This document shows, in pieces, positions 1 to 14,856 of a DNA stretch of 64,000 nt. The notes beneath the pieces were generated by a model, which worked only from the letters and a program-made list of their open reading frames with translations, searched no databases and was not told the origin of the DNA. Within the stretch, counting starts at the first letter, position 1. Each line of letters starts with the position of its first letter. Made by a program: the position numbers and the translations under genes. The DNA is from Drosophila pseudoobscura (Eukaryota; Arthropoda; Insecta; Diptera; Drosophilidae). The DNA lies in assembly GCF_009870125.1 (NCBI RefSeq), contig NC_046679.1:23684001-23748000 (forward strand). The letters are read 5' to 3'.

Positions 1-3000
1 ACGTTGTCCGCTGATGCCGGCATATGGCTGGATTTTCAGCTGCCATTGAATCAATAATATTTGAGCTTTGTCTCGTTGGTCTTTCATTTTGTGTACCCGC
101 TTAAGTATAACTACATTTATAATATATTGTACACGTTACATAAATCATAAGATGATAGAGTACTGGCAAGAGCAGACATTTCAGACGCCTTTCACTTCAA
201 AATAATTTCAATTATATCTTCAAATTATACATACATATGTACACGACTTTCCTTTCCCCTATTTCCCAATCTTTATGCACCCTCCAGAAATTCCTCAACT
301 TAATTTCCCTGGAGTGCATTATGGGATTCGTCTAAGGGAAAGTACTTCCGACACAATTTGTGGGCAGCCAAGCGGTGGACAAGCTCCGACAGCAGGACAA
401 TGATGTCCTTTGGCCATTTATTACCTTGGCACCAAAAAGTAAGTCATCATCCTGGTATTTACAGTTGTTTCGCGCCACCAAAGAGGTGCCACGTGCCACG
501 CGGCACGGACCACGGACCACGGAAAGCGAAGCACGATACGGGAGCAAGAGCAGATTTCCTTCCTGTCGGTGGATTCGCCGTAGCATCCCAGCAGACAAAA
601 ATAAACGAGCCAAAAAAAGAGTTGATCTCCGTTGAGTGGAGCGGAGTTTGGCTGAGTAGCCGCTCCACGTGTCTCCTAGCAGTTGTTTACTGGAACATAC
701 AGTCTTCAGCCTTCCTTGAAAGCCCGGGGATTGAGAAGTTTTCTCCAGGTTAATTGTTTAAAGAGCTCGAAACATACGTGAAATTGTCAAAGGAATTTTG
801 CACGAGCTATCCTGATTTATTCAATTATAATGAGGGACTCCACTTGACTCTTGGCACCCCGTGAATAATGCAAATCAAATAACGCATTAAGGTCTATAAT
901 CTCATATCACGCATGCCCGCAGTCAGTGGGTGGCAAATCATCGTCATGGAGGTGGGGTCCTTCCCATTTCCATTAAGAGGGAAGCTCCCTTCAGACAATC
1001 ACAAAAACATGCATTTGTGTCTGAGTGGGACAAATTAAATTACAGCAAAGTAGCTTTCATGTCTAGGACAGGAACAGCCAGCCATGGGGACGGACACATG
1101 GACAAATGGAAACATCCCTCTCTGGCCACGAAAAATCGTAATTCAAATAAAACAGTGTACTTTACCACAGGAAGCCGAGAACGTGGCCTAATAGGCAAAT
1201 GCCCCACCAGGCACCATCTAATCTACACGGCAGGACGAAAAGGAAATGCTCGACCACAAGGGGAAGCTAATACACACACGCACACATGAAGTGGTTGTCC
1301 TCTAAAGAAATGTCCAAATATATCATTGTAACTTGACTCGAGTTCAGCCAAAACAAAAACAAAAGAGCCAAAAAAAAAAAATAGGAAACAACAATTTTCT
1401 CGGTGTAATTATAAATATTCAAATGTATTTTGCCAGCCAGCAAACCATTTAACATTATGGTACAGCTTAGGGTGACCCAGAGTCAGAGCCAGAGCCGGAG
1501 CCGTGGCCCTGAAATTGAGTACACAAAAGATAATTTCAGATTATCGCCAAAGAAACCGCAGCAGCAAACCGAAAACTTTCTCTGGCAGAACAAAAACCCA
1601 ACAAGATATCATTTCATTCGTACCAATACATACAAATACATATATATAGAGCCACATGCTCGTACTTGTTCATAAAAGTACTCAAACACACACAGATACG
1701 AGTAGGTACCGTCGTACGTACATATACCACAGAGTTGCTCATACAATTTATGGGAAAACAGATGTATTTGGGTTTATTTATTTGCAGAGTTGGGGCCACC
1801 GGAGTGGGGGTCGGTTATGTTCTGGGGCCCCGTTTGTTGTCTTTTGTGCCACCGCATCACAAAAATAATCTCAAAGGAGCTCACAAACATACACCCACAC
1901 ACAATCACATATCGCATATCCAGGACAAAGGCAGAAATCATATACGAATGCGTGGCAGTAACAGTAGGAGGATGAGAGATGTAGGAGCAGGACCAACAGA
2001 ACCCCGGAACAGCAGGAGTACCAGTAGCAGACATGAAAACAAATCCCTTTGCACATTTTCCGAAAATGAGAAAATGCAAAAGTTTTGCTTGCTTCGGGTA
2101 AGACAATGGCTGTGGACCGTGCAACCCCTCGGCCTCATAGACAAGCGGCAAATTAAAACAAACCTCAGGTTGCCCGTATTCGGAAATGAGCAAAAAAACA
2201 AAATAAAAATAAAAACAAGAAAGGGCGGACAGCTTTGGCAGTCGAAGCTTTAGATACCCTTCAAAATCTATAATTATAAGTGGTTCAAAGTTGAATACTG
2301 CATCCAAAAAAAGCATTGATGTATACAAATCTGTACCCAAAATGTTTCAGAACTTAGGCACGTTTTTGGATAGCTAAACACATATCTTCTATAATGACTC
2401 TTTATTGAAAATGATAAACTATAGACTGCAAAGTCCTTTTTCCTCTACATGCAAAACATCTAGCCAAATCCTTAGTACCCTCTAGAAGGTACATAAGCAG
2501 AAACAAGCCAAATCCAACCAAAACTTGAGGATATTTTTGGCCAACTTTTTCGCCCCTTCCCCTTCAACTTCCGTTGGGCTGACTGCTTCTGTGCATTGGA
2601 CCAAGTTGATGAAATGCCGAGGGGAGCTGTCTGGCATCTGCTTCTCTTTGTACGAGTGTGGGGGCGTTTCCACATTAACTCCGAGTCGAGTTCTTCGCAC
2701 CATCCACAGGGGGTCGGAGGTCTCTTTCGGTTCAGAGGTGCGGGTAAAAGCGTTAATGTACGCTGATGTTCACGTAAGGGAATTAACTTATTTGTCAGGT
2801 ACTTGTTAAGCTAATAGGGGCACATTTAATGCAATGAACTGAAAATTACTGTCACACAAGATTCTCGCTGCTGATATTGCGCCTCATTTTTAGGGAACCC
2901 TGCAAAGAGAGATGAGGATATTTCAATATTTATTATACTAAGGAATGGTCATACAGATCTACATATACATATATACATCTAATCATATAGTCTCTGAGAT

Positions 3001-5457
3001 CTAGGCGGTCATCGGAACGGACAAAAAGACGGGCGGACAGAAAGAAGGTCCGTATTACAAGAAAGTAATTAAATTTCTGAAGAATACTGGTAACGATCGA
3101 TCACTTTTTGTAGCATTGATAACAGGACCTCCGATCAATTCGATTTGCCCACTGCAGTGCTCCTCCTGCTCTTGAGCCTGGTTTGCTTAATGTTCAAATT
3201 ATTCTGCGGCATAGAGGAATAAGTGGAAAAGAATTAAGAACTTTTCATAATACGTGTGAGTGTTTGCTTGCGAAAAACAATGAACCCTTCCCTTTTCAAT
3301 TTTATATTTCTGACCTTTCTTACTTCCAGAAATCAAACTGCTTCCCCTTTCGTTGCTCTTGGATGCCACTATTGTCAGACTACGCATACGATTAAATACC
3401 ATATTAATTCAACCTTCAAAAGATTTGTAGATAATCCCTATTTATCTCATCTTGAAGCTAGAGAAATTTTAAATGTTATCCATTGGTATCCATTGATATC
3501 ACGCTCACTTTTTGGATTTTACCCTTAACATGCCTTCAAAGAGCCCATTAATAAGTCTTAACACTATTTCATTTTGCATCTTAAATGTAGAACTGGAATA
3601 TTCTTCTTGTATAATAATTTGTACTTCTACGTTTCTTACTGAGTTTCGTTTCCTTACTACAGGATAGATTTCGCTTCACGGCATCCAAAGGTCGCGAAGA
3701 GATTACATACCCAAACGATCGCCAGAACTAATCTAATCTAATCTGAGCTGCTATATTTCGGGTGGAGGGCCTGGATAGTAGACACTAATAGAATGGTGTA
3801 AAGACCAGAATTGCTCCACGGCTCAATGGGCCGCAAGGAGTAAATGGTAGCACGGTCGCAGTGGCAAGGGGTAGGAACAAAAGAGGAAGAACCTACCTCT
3901 ATAGCCGCCCAAAAAGTCTGCTCAGCAGGCTGTAATCAGTGCAGCCAATGCAAAAATTGTTCGCAAAATGAAAACTAATCGATGGCAGTGCGGGGCCAGT
4001 CCGGCAGAACTACCGCAGGGGGTAGAGTGGGGCGAATGAGGTTGGTTGTTAGCTAAAGTGGGCGTGGCACCGGCGTGATGGCGTTCCTTTAGGTGTTTTA
4101 CACGCTGGACGTGCATAAAATTGTGCGCAGTCCCGGCGTACATGGCAGGCGGCATGAGCCATGGGGCAGGAAACCAGCGCAAGAAGAGAAAAGTGGGTGG
4201 CGGCGAGGCAAAGAGGGAAGGCTCCGCCTTCGTTGGATTCCCATCACGTATCGCAATTTAAATTAACACTTTGATATTTTTTTTTTTTTTTTTGCTAAAC
4301 GTGTCGCGGTTTTTTTGTGCCGCAGCCTGTCGGTCTTTCGGGCAGCCAAAAGGGCTGCACATCCATAAGGAAATTTGCCTCAGGGTACTCGTATAATAGA
4401 ACATTTATTATTTTAATTAAGCGTTTAGTGAGGACTTCAGTATGAGGAGTGTATAATATATGTTTGCAAACCGAGACCATAATCAGTCGGGCAGATTGCC
4501 AGGCTCTTTTTCACTCATTAACTTCATTCAAATACAGTATAGAATACGAGTATTCCACATTTTAATAGGGGAGAATTTCCTGTATTGTGTATTTGGTAGA
4601 TTGTCTGCATCATAGATAACCAGATGAACAGAAAATATATGTATATTTGATGGTGGGAAATCTGTATAACAATAATTAGTTGCTTGTTGTCGAAGCTCCG
4701 CATAATTCCAGCTACACAACAGCTTTCCACAAACTGCTATGAGATAAAAGGTGGCAGGCTCTCCTGCCAAAGAGGTGAAATGCAACAAGCAGAAGAAGTC
4801 TGAAGAAGGATGGGGCCAAGGAATGCATAATTATGGGCAAAGTTCTCATTTATTTTCGCGCTGAATTAATTAAAAGTTCACTTATGCACGGAATTTGCAT
4901 AAAAATTACATTTTAATTGCGCTTCATTTGTGAAGAGGACCCTGAATCGTCTTCGTCCTGGTGCTGGTCCTGGTCCTGGTCCTTGTCGTCATCATCGTCA
5001 TCAGCATCGTCCTCGTCACTGTCTTTTTCTTGGCGTTATGAAAAATTCCCTCACTTTCTTCGGGTAAGGCTTCAAAGCGGAGGAAGGTTGCACACCCAGA
5101 GAGACAGAGAAGTGCACTCGAGACAGACAAGAACACTCTGAGCCCCACTACAAAGCGCACTTGCCAGTCGTAATGAAAAAACATTTTCCCTGTAAGGTCT
5201 TGGCATGTCCTAAGATAGGGGTTCTGTCGGTAAGGAGTATTGCCTCGAAGACAAGGCAAACAAATGCAAACATATTAACTAGGTTTCAATCATTTTTTCT
5301 TATGCATCCTGTTCTGTTAAGCTGTTAGGGTGCCAATCAGCTGTGCAGGAATTCCAATTACTTATTGGCGCTTGGATCAATGGCGTCAAAGTTAATTAGA
5401 AGGGAAGGAATATTTATGGATATAATTAATACAGAGGATAACGTCTTCCATTCATGG
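1..5457. other. non-coding DNA, no gene recognised
   Basis: No reading frame here has a recognisable domain, sustained C/G third-position bias or plausible splice partners. The ORFs seen are short and start in low-complexity or AT-rich sequence. Contents visible by eye are AT-rich stretches, a poly-T run near 4279, and a CTGGTC/TCATCG-type minisatellite at about 4953-5022. It may be intergenic or part of a long intron of a gene outside the window. The sequence alone does not decide between these. Confidence 0.6.
4953..5022. repeat. CTGGTC / TCGTCA degenerate minisatellite
   Basis: Tandem units of about six bases (CTGGTC, then TCATCG/TCGTCC variants) run through this stretch. The repeat is imperfect and creates spurious Ser/Trp-rich or Arg/Thr-rich ORFs on both strands. 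Confidence 0.7.
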
Positions 5458-5962
5458 CTAATTTTTTATGGATAATAAGCCGTTGAAGAGCCACTGGAGC
5501 AACCACATTTTGTATCCAGTTTGATTGAATAAAGATTCCTTAAGCTTTCGGTAAACATAAGCCTTGACAAAAGCCTTAGAATAGGTCTTGTGGCTCATCT
5601 TGTTGCGCTTTCTTCGGTGTATGATTTTGTACCAGCTTGAGTAAATCGGTAACGGTGCAAGTGGTGCAACTTCTTGACGCTGCTCTAGCCTTGAATTGTG
5701 ACCTTCACCCTCTGGTCTCTTTTCTCTGATGTACCTGAACGAGAGATGAATTCCCATTGTCGTAATCTTCAGTTCGATCTTCTACACCCTTGAGTGCTAA
5801 CAGCCTGGGGGATGTCACAGCTAGCTTCTGTAATAGTTCGTAAAGGCCCTCCATGGCCGACATGGATGCTCGCTCCTTTAAATCAGGAAGCATAAGGACC
5901 GCCTTATGATGGCGATCTCCAATGTTCGTATCAGAGGGTGTGATCACAATTCCATGGGCCAC
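5458..5962 (-). other. doubtful coding relic or small gene, minus strand
   Basis: Two overlapping minus-strand frames in this interval look more protein-like than the background. The upstream frame (5962-5705) has an amphipathic segment around the residues LKERASMSAMEGLYELLQKL. The downstream frame (5757-5458) has a basic segment ending KMWLLQWLFNGLLSIKN and a stop. A 55-nt GTACAT...GAGCAG intron could join the two frames in phase, but its acceptor lacks a pyrimidine tract. The first in-frame ATG of the upstream frame lies well inside it, because the frame opens on a GTG. I recognise no family. It may be a decayed gene, an unannotated small gene, or chance. Confidence 0.2.
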
Positions 5963-8900
5963 AGCCCTTTTCCTTACTCGGACAGAAACTCATGACGGGA
6001 CTGCGGTGGATAGAACTCAGAAGAGGAATTGCTTTTGGAGGCTGGCCTAACTTTACTTACGAATCTGATTTCAAGTTTTTGACTTTAAGTGGCTATACCA
6101 GGTACTCAAAGACTACTAGTTTTGTGATGTGGATTGTAACACCCAGAAGGAACCGCTACAGAACCCGTAAAGTGTGTACATTCCTGATCAATATTAATAG
6201 TGGAATCGATAGAAATAGGTCATTAAGCGGAAGGGGGATAAGTGAAGCACAAGAATTAACATTAGAACACAACTAGCGGTCAGGGTTCCTCGCTTTCTCT
6301 CTTTGTTTTTACCATCTCTTATGTCGCGGAATAATCCTCACCGGAATAACCAATACATCAATTCGTCTCTTTTACGAACAGCGATAAGCGATAAAGATAA
6401 GGACAAAGAGTGTGCTTTTCTCAGCGAAATTTCATTGCACTACTTTACTCGTTGGCGGTATATATAGTTTCAAGCATTTAAAATCTAAATAAATACACGC
6501 CATACACATATTCAGATATATTTGTTATTATAATAACTGTTTATTGCCTTACAGCTCACCTTATAATACGTAGCTTCCCCACCAATGACTTTCACTTCGA
6601 CGGGCACCATAAATAAACGAGAATTAAATGTGTAAATAACTGTTATTTATGATATTTTTTTCCCCCCTTTTGGCTTCAGGGCGAGTTTCTGATGTCTGAA
6701 ATGGCTGCAGTGGTGCATATTTCATTTGAAAAATGTTTATGTGAAAGTTTTGGCTCAGCGTTGGAGAGTCTCTCACTTACCTCTTCCTATGACGCCGTTA
6801 GCCTTATCTTGTTAGCAAGCATTTTTTTGGCAACAGTTGCGAGGTAGAAACAAAAGGGTTGAGGAATTACAGGTTCGTCCGCACTCTGAAAAAAAATCCC
6901 AAAATTCACGAAGATATTTTATGATACACAGAACAAAAATTTCCATACAATCTCTAAAGTTTTTTAACTTTGAGTCCCGATTTTGCGACCCTCTGCGCTC
7001 CTGTTCTTCCGTCTGAACGCACACCGCCAAACGAAATGCACAGATGAATTTGTCTGCCCGATTTTGTTCTTCCCTTGCCAGGGGCTTCCCTCCCTTGGCG
7101 TTCTTCATGCATGGCCTGATTTTATGATTTTATCAATCAAAATGGTAAAATATATTGATCCGATTGATTTACGTGTTGCAGTTTGGGGCTGAATCCCACC
7201 TCAGCCGCAGCCCCTTCTATGCCATGACGCTGCAGCCAGCACTCAAAAATTATAGCTCCATAGGCGCAATGTATACATCAGTATACATAAGCGCTGTGAA
7301 ACGTACATATGTACATCCATGGGGAGATACATGGCTTGGTTATTTACCTACGATACTCGTACATAGTAGTATGAATACGAATATAGCATTGTTGTTCTCT
7401 GGAGACGGCTGCTCGCTTTTTATTCCCGGTATTTTCAAGGGCTGGCAGGGATGTCATATAATCTTGGAAAAGTATGACGTACTATTGAATATATTCATGG
7501 TAAACTAAGCTGTGCCGAACTTCAGATGTCCGTATGTCTATCCGTTCTTAAGTTTTTTTTTCTTTATCACAAGCAATTTAACCAGATAACCAAGCAAATC
7601 CTATTTAGAGCATTTCAATTGCCAGATCTTTTCTCTTTCCCAGAGTATCCCCTAGTCGTTAGTTTTCTGTGGAAGGCTACTCATTTTGTTTTTGCTGCTG
7701 TCATTAAAAATGAAATGCATAATAAATGTCGCCCAAAAACACATTTACATACTGGAAATTGTGGGCGAATTGACTGTTGGAACATCAGATATGACTCTGT
7801 ACAAAAATACGCACAATAAAACCGAATATGTTGGATGTCCAGTCTCACTGAAATTATATACACTCTCTCCAAGTGAAGGACTGCGGATCTCAGAGAAAAT
7901 CCTATGAGATAAGAGTGATTCTAGAAGCAATTAAACAAACAAAATTTAACAAAATGGCCCTCGCTTTTCAATGCTGAAAGTACCACCTAATCCAATGTAG
8001 AGTAAGCAGCCATAGCATATCGATTCGCATTCCTTATTTTCGTTTAATTTATGAATGTGTACGGATTCTTGCGACTTATAGGCTTATGCCCAATCGATTC
8101 CTATAAGTAAAGGATCTCTGCCAAAAAGCCCACTCGCTCCTTCTTCCGTCCTATCATCCACACCCTCCATCTTAAATGACCATGCGTTGGCCATTTAACA
8201 GTTGTCCTGGTTCCCTCGTTTCACCATGTTTACCAAATAATCAGGGTTTCGTGCTACATACATGCATATATCTGTACATATGCCAGATATGTACATACTT
8301 TTTTTTTAATATATTTCATCTGTATGCATTTATTGTTGATTTTTTCGCAGCGCATTTCCCCGCAATAAACTCAATAAAGCGAGTAAATCGAGAAAATCGA
8401 AACCGTTGTCAGCGAAGTGTGCCATAAAAGGAAAATTGTCGAGTCGAGAGTTTCCCCCAATTTTATGGTACATGTTCGAGCAGGTCCCAAGTCAATGGCG
8501 ACATTGACATCAGCGTCAGGAAGAGCCCTCCAGTGATTGCTGCAGCTTAAAGCTGGAAAGTGTGCTCACAAAATGGCGGGTGATATGGGGAACGTGTCCT
8601 GGCAAGGGGTTGATCCGATCTGAAAAGATTGACCAGCCAAGCCTTATGTTTCTAACTTTTTCAGTAACTCTCGTTGCAACATCATTCCTCATACTAGTAG
8701 TTGCTCAATATGGCCGAAACCAACATCAAAATGATAACTCAGTAGACGAGAGCTCCACCCATATTAGTTTCATTTTTGCAGCCGTTGGATATTCAACAAA
8801 AATGATTCCATATAATTACGGACAGAAGCGAGAAGCCCCACCGTCAGCTCGATGTGCCCCGGTCCGAGGTAGCTCGTTTCGTATGCAAATCTATGCGAAT

Positions 8901-10334
8901 GAACCTATGTAAGTACATATGTTTGTATGTATGAGTGACCCTCGCATATGCCAGATATTTGTATTGTTTTTCCACACTATTTGGTATTTACGTATGTCCC
9001 GAGCATAACTGAAATATGCGAAAAATTTTTTGGAGCTCAGCCAATGTCCTGCATAATTATTTTCCATGGCCAGTGGGATGCCGTGTATGCGAAGGCCACC
9101 GAAAGAGCTGAAATGAAACCAATTTGGGAACTTCTAATGCGGCTACAACAAATACTAATAATAATAATAGTCGCAGAAGGTCCAGCGATTTGCCAGTTAA
9201 ATGCTACAATTATATTTAGTGCAGCGCCCCCATTCCGGTTAAACCATTCGCAGAACAGAGTAGGCCAAATGGAGATTGCAACACTTTGTTTGCCTTCTCT
9301 GAGGTTTGCGCCCGGTCATCGTATCCCATGTTTGCCATTTGGCTTTGGCTTTGGGTCTGGTTTGGGCCTGGATCCCGCAACTAAGCCAACATCAGTGTTA
9401 CACATCGAATGTCCTGCTATAATGACGACAATCCCACGACCCACAAACACTTACACACACGCAACCCCGTTTGAATGGGTGTGGTGGGGTTTTTTGGGTC
9501 AGTTTTTGGGGCATCCTTTGATGTCAGCAAAACAATTTGAGTTTCAATTTAAAATTCTAAATTATAAAATATCCAAATTAAATATTTGCTTATGTTTTTA
9601 TTGGCTAAATGAAACGGCGTGTAATGAGGGCAAACAATTCGAATTTAATCAAATATTTTTGTGTAGTGGGAATTTCCAAAGCTCCACCCAATCCCCACAA
9701 CTTCAATTGACGGTTATTAAGCTTAACTTTGAATAACTCCCGAAATTCCTTTAATAATTTCCACACGCAGGCATATCGGTGGCGTTTTCGGGGCCTAAGT
9801 GAGTTAATTGTGCAACGGTGCGTATGAGTAATGCAGTGAGCTGTGGTCAGAAACCACCGCACGCACAATGGCTGCAGTCCTCTCGCTCGGCACTCCCACT
9901 CCCCCTGCTTTTAAGCATCATTAATTTGCAGTGGACGAGAGCCAAGAGTAATTATGTGTATACCACGGACTAAGCTTGCAGACGGATGCAGTCGGCGGAT
10001 GAAGTCCATGCAGAGATGTAGACATATCCCCCGCCGCGTGGATCCGAGGATCCATTACGAATGGCCAACCAGGGCCACATTGTTAGCACGCAGAGATAGG
10101 TCAGCCATGGGTGGGCATCAATTTTAAATGGGTGTGGCTGTGGTTGTCCTCTGTTTTGTGGTCCACTCGTCAATTATAGTTCGTCCTGCATCGCGCCTAC
10201 TTCTAGGGTAACCATCACGGCTGTTGGTGCTTTTAATTAGATTTTATTGGTCAAGGTGCTGCTCGATGCTACTATTGGTGGTACTGTCATTGTTGTCCCG
10301 TCTGGTTATTAATGATGCTTCGGAGGAGGTGGCC

Positions 10335-10352
10335 GAGAGAGAGAGAGAGAGA
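10335..10352. repeat. (GA)n tract
   Basis: Nine uninterrupted GA units. Such tracts are potential GAGA-factor sites in Drosophila. Further short GAGA tracts lie at 14835-14856 and 16755-16769. A binding role is inference only. Confidence 0.75.
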
Positions 10353-13300
10353 CATTAAATGCTGTCATCATTCATTAGCCACAGCCATTAGGCAGTTGTC
10401 TACCTAGGACTGTGTTTTAAGTCCCCCCTTCAACACTTTCACATAACTGACTAGCTTCCTGTGCCCCGAAAGACCAGCTGCACTAAGAGAAATTGAGGTG
10501 TATGTTCAGAGGACGCTTTTGATGAAGGTGTCTTATGCTTTCTCCTTTCGTTCAGTGTCTTGGAGCCCCTTTCTGTTGTTTATGTCGTGCTCATGCAAAC
10601 GAAATCCTTAGGAAAACCATACGTTGAATGCGATTAGATTTGTTCCTTCTGCTCCCAGGCTGCTCCCCAAAAACCTGTCCTATCCTTACTCCAGCCACCA
10701 CAAATTCATTTGAACAAGCTCCAGTTTGTGGCTGCAGGTTGGCTCGCCCAGCTGCTGACTTTGACATCCTTCCTGGCCATTCTCTACTATTATTGTTGTC
10801 TTAGTATTTTAATTAAAACGTGTTTACATTTCCTTGCAACCCATACAAACACACACAACACACACGCAAACACGCACGGACATCTGAGGCTATAGTCGAA
10901 GTGTACCAGGTTTTGGTTTAATTTGGTTCGGTCTGGGTCTCTCATCAAATTATGTCTCAAGGATCAGTCTGCATCTATCTCTCTAGTCTGGGCTTACTTT
11001 GTTTAAACAAATATCGTGATTTGCGTACTGAAATGCTAATTTCATTTCATTTATAGCAATGCAACATATTGTATAGGTTATTTTCAATAATTAAATTTTA
11101 TTTACTGAAGTTTAAGAATTAAATTTTAAGGTGTAGGAATTTGTACTGAAAAGAACTTATGCCGAACACTTCTCGAGACCTATGAATGCTTAAAATGATA
11201 TTCATCCCAGATAAAAAGAATGAATATTCTTTTAAAGAAACATTTGAAAAGGTTGAATAGAATGTATTTATATGCGCTAATGCTTCCAGTTTTTGGTTAG
11301 TTATTTGCTCTGAAATCTTCATTTGATATTCCATTCGCTTTTTGTAGAATTTTTGCATTTGTTTGCCACCTTTGGAACGTGCCACGACAGACAGTCTCGT
11401 CTCTGCACACTTGGTCCCCTTGCTATCCATTCTCTGTGGCTGCGGCTGGCACCTTTTCCAGCTGTCCCCTTTTTTCTTGATTCCTGTTGGTTATTTGTTT
11501 TTGTTGTTAGTGTTTGGTTTGCATTAACTTTATGACCCTTAACACATAGCATTATCCTCTCCCCAGTTGAGTGTGTGGGTGGGTGGTGTACTTTTTGCTG
11601 TCTCCGAGTCTGTGGGCTGTGGGCAAGGCCACCACAAATGGCAGCGAGGCATCGTTGTAGTCATCGTCGCAGTCATCATCATCCCCATTGTCGTTAGCCC
11701 ATATTTGATCAAATAATCGTAAATAAAATGCTATGGTTATAATTTTTTTATGTCCCTCTAATGGGTATTACGTGAGAACAACATAAATTTTGATTTAGTG
11801 CCGCAGACAACATTGGACGTGTTGACCGAAGGCCAAAAGACTCAAGACTTTTGCACCTGAAAGAAAATTGTCTTGTGTCTGAATTAAACGTTTCGGAATA
11901 CCCTTGTGGAAAAGAGAGTCTGTCCAGACATTAGGCTGGGATTTGTTGGAGGAGGATATGGAAGAAGAACTTCACATGTTCCAACTTTTGCTTCAGAATG
12001 TGATTCATCAAACATCGTTTTTACTTAAAGCAAAATATCTTATATGAAAGAATAGTGTACTTATGTAAACGTTTGGGTCTTATGGTTGTATTTGTTGATG
12101 AATTCAGGAAATTGAGGGAACTGAAAATTCATTAACCGAAAATTAATTTGAATTAAGGTTTTCCATTAATCGCCAGACAAAGAAACGACCGCGCAGATGT
12201 CAAATGTGAAAAGGTCAGAGCTCACACACAGGCACACATATGTTACAGAAATTTGTACAAGAAGGGTATGCATCTGTATAGTGTATAAAATTTAGAGGCC
12301 ATCAATCAAGTCAAGTGGAAATTTATAGCACTTTTGTTTGTTATTATTCGTTTATGCATGAGTTAATTAGAATATTGGCTGTAAACCTTTCCCCGGACCC
12401 ACACCCGGTCCGTTTTCCGGACCCTTTGTATTTAATGCACAAAGATTTACGATGTCTGTGTGAGAATTTGTCCTAGTATTAGTGCATTAGGGCACATGTT
12501 GAACGGGCCAAGAGCTTATTCCTCAGACTGAGAGCGTCTATGTATGTGGTGTGCATTCAATCGGAACTCAAATGCCAAAATACTGTACGGCCCAGGACTT
12601 GGCACGTGTTCTTGATTCGCTAATTTTCCTCATTTCCGCTTTGGGGTTTCGACTGATAGTTCGATAAAAGATTTCCATCAAATTGCACATTCTGTGGCTT
12701 TTTATGGTTTTGCCGTGCAAGTGTTCCCAGTGCTTGACCCAAATTTAATATGACTTTCGAGTAGCTGTTTAATATGAGCGTTTTTTGAATAGTCAGTAAG
12801 ATATTTCAGCAATTCATTTGGAACATCTCCTCCTGAACTTCAGAGGCATATCAAAAATTACCAGCTATTCTAAGCCGTATATCCATTGATGGCATTAAAA
12901 TTATTGGAGGAAAGGTTAGAGAAAGGATCGAAACCCTTAAAACTTTAGATATGAATATAAAAGTCATAGAGACAATACCCATAACATACCCCGGGATAAT
13001 CCGCGACCCGTCTCGCAATTTTGTGAGGCATCGAAAAGGTAAAAGAGAGCGCATTCACGCAGCGGAAATGCCAATTAGAAAATATATGTCAACAGGCCAA
13101 TATGAGATACAATTCCAGATATGGGTGGGTACCCACACCCACAACCAATCAGGGAAGAGAGCAGCAAGGAATTTCAGAAATCATGAAGAGAACAGAGAAG
13201 GGATTTACAGAGCTCGTCCCGATAGCACTGGAGAATGCGCAGACGCCTGAGAGGAGAGCTATTTCTCTCACGATGTAAATGTTATGTTAAGATTTCTGTT

Positions 13301-14834
13301 GAGATTTAACAGTGCCACGGACTTAACGAGTTTCCTGGCATTCGAATGCAATAAAAATGGCAAGGTGGCAACTTGTCAAATGGCCCGACAAAGTGGTGAC
13401 AGACACATAGCAAAGCTAATTTCTACCAATTAATACATTAAAATTTCATTGTCATTTCATTGGAGAGGTCCTCCCTCAGAGTACGCTGCTCATTTGGGGA
13501 GGCACACAAATGCTGCCTATAGAAATTAAAAGCAAATATTTGTGCAACAATTTGTTTGCTTGGGGCAACAAAGATTTGGGAAGATGGGTGGAAAATCTCA
13601 TTTTGGCAGGGGACTCTGAGGCAGCGGCAAGAATAATCAATTTGAGAATGCCCTCCGCTTCCGTTCGAACAGAACAGAGAACCCCAATAAAAAATGCAAA
13701 ACAAAGTCATTTCGGCCTCTTGAAAATCCTCTGGCAGCTGCACCTTTCGTCCGAGGGAACAATAAAAAAATTGGCCCTTCGCTTTGCCAGCTGTTTCCAC
13801 TCCAACCTCCTCCACAGCCTCTCATTCGCCTTTTCGTTTGGTATCAAAAATCCCCGCTAATAATTTGTCAATATTACGTGAGCAGAAAATTGAATAAAAA
13901 GCGCTTTTGCATTGAAAAACGGGAATCGGAGGCAGGAAATAGGGACTCCACAGAGGGAATTTTCTTCTGTGGAAAATCAAATAAATTGTTACAAATGAGT
14001 GCAACTTTTGCTTTTGCTGTGTCTTTGCCCAATTTCGATTTTTCATTTGCTAAGCTGATTTTCCATTTTCCTCTGCCCTTCCGTAGAAACTTTGGCCATT
14101 GCAAAATATGAATAATTCAGCATACGATTCCGGTTTGTTCTTTTTTTTCTCCGTGTCTGACCAGGGCCTCAGATTCTGTCTCTTTTTTTGAAAATTGTGG
14201 CCGTAATAAATGCAAATGAATTGGTGCATTTGGTTCTTTGTTTACATTTCCTCGATTTGATATACGAATCAATGTCAAGTCCCCCACCAGGGGTCCAGAG
14301 CTGGACAAATGCGAATTGACGGGGATATGATATTTTCAATAGCAGCACATAAATTGTGGATGGAGATACATACTCGTCCCCGTATATGGTATAATCCTGG
14401 GTGAAACGAAAGAGAGATGTTTTTTAAATTATTCATCACTTTGAGGGTGGCTCATCCCTCCATCCACTCAACGCAACCCCAAAACTAAACTAATCAACCT
14501 ATCCACTCGCCTCGACTCTGGTCTAAATTAAAATTCAGCTAAAATTACCTATCAACAAAATAAACTTAATTACTCATACTCTGTGGCTGACTCGAAAGGG
14601 CTCAAATTTATCCTGAATAATAATGGTTCCCGCATAGTTCAAGTGGAAACCACAGAACTGAAGCCACAACACAGCGTTTGTGGCAGTGTGTGCAAAAATA
14701 TCATGGATATATCAAAGAATTTATTACCTCTAATTAGGGAGAGTGACAGGAGAGAAAGGAGTGCTCTAGTGTACAGTAGGCACTCGCTTGATGATGATAG
14801 AGTGAACACTGCATAACATGATTAGCCTTACCGT

Positions 14835-14856
14835 GAGAGGGAGAGAGAGAGAGAGG
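14835..14856. repeat. (GA)n tract
   Basis: Nearly perfect GA repeat with GGG interruptions at both ends. It could be bound by GAGA factor but is equally consistent with a neutral microsatellite. Confidence 0.7.

Noticed and set aside
1774-2340. 188- and 195-codon frames on opposite strands of the same region
   Set aside because: Both overlap in AC-rich DNA and neither shows codon bias or a family match.
8948-9736. 262-codon plus-strand frame
   Set aside because: No recognisable domain, irregular composition with simple Gly/Phe repeats, and no consistent third-position bias.
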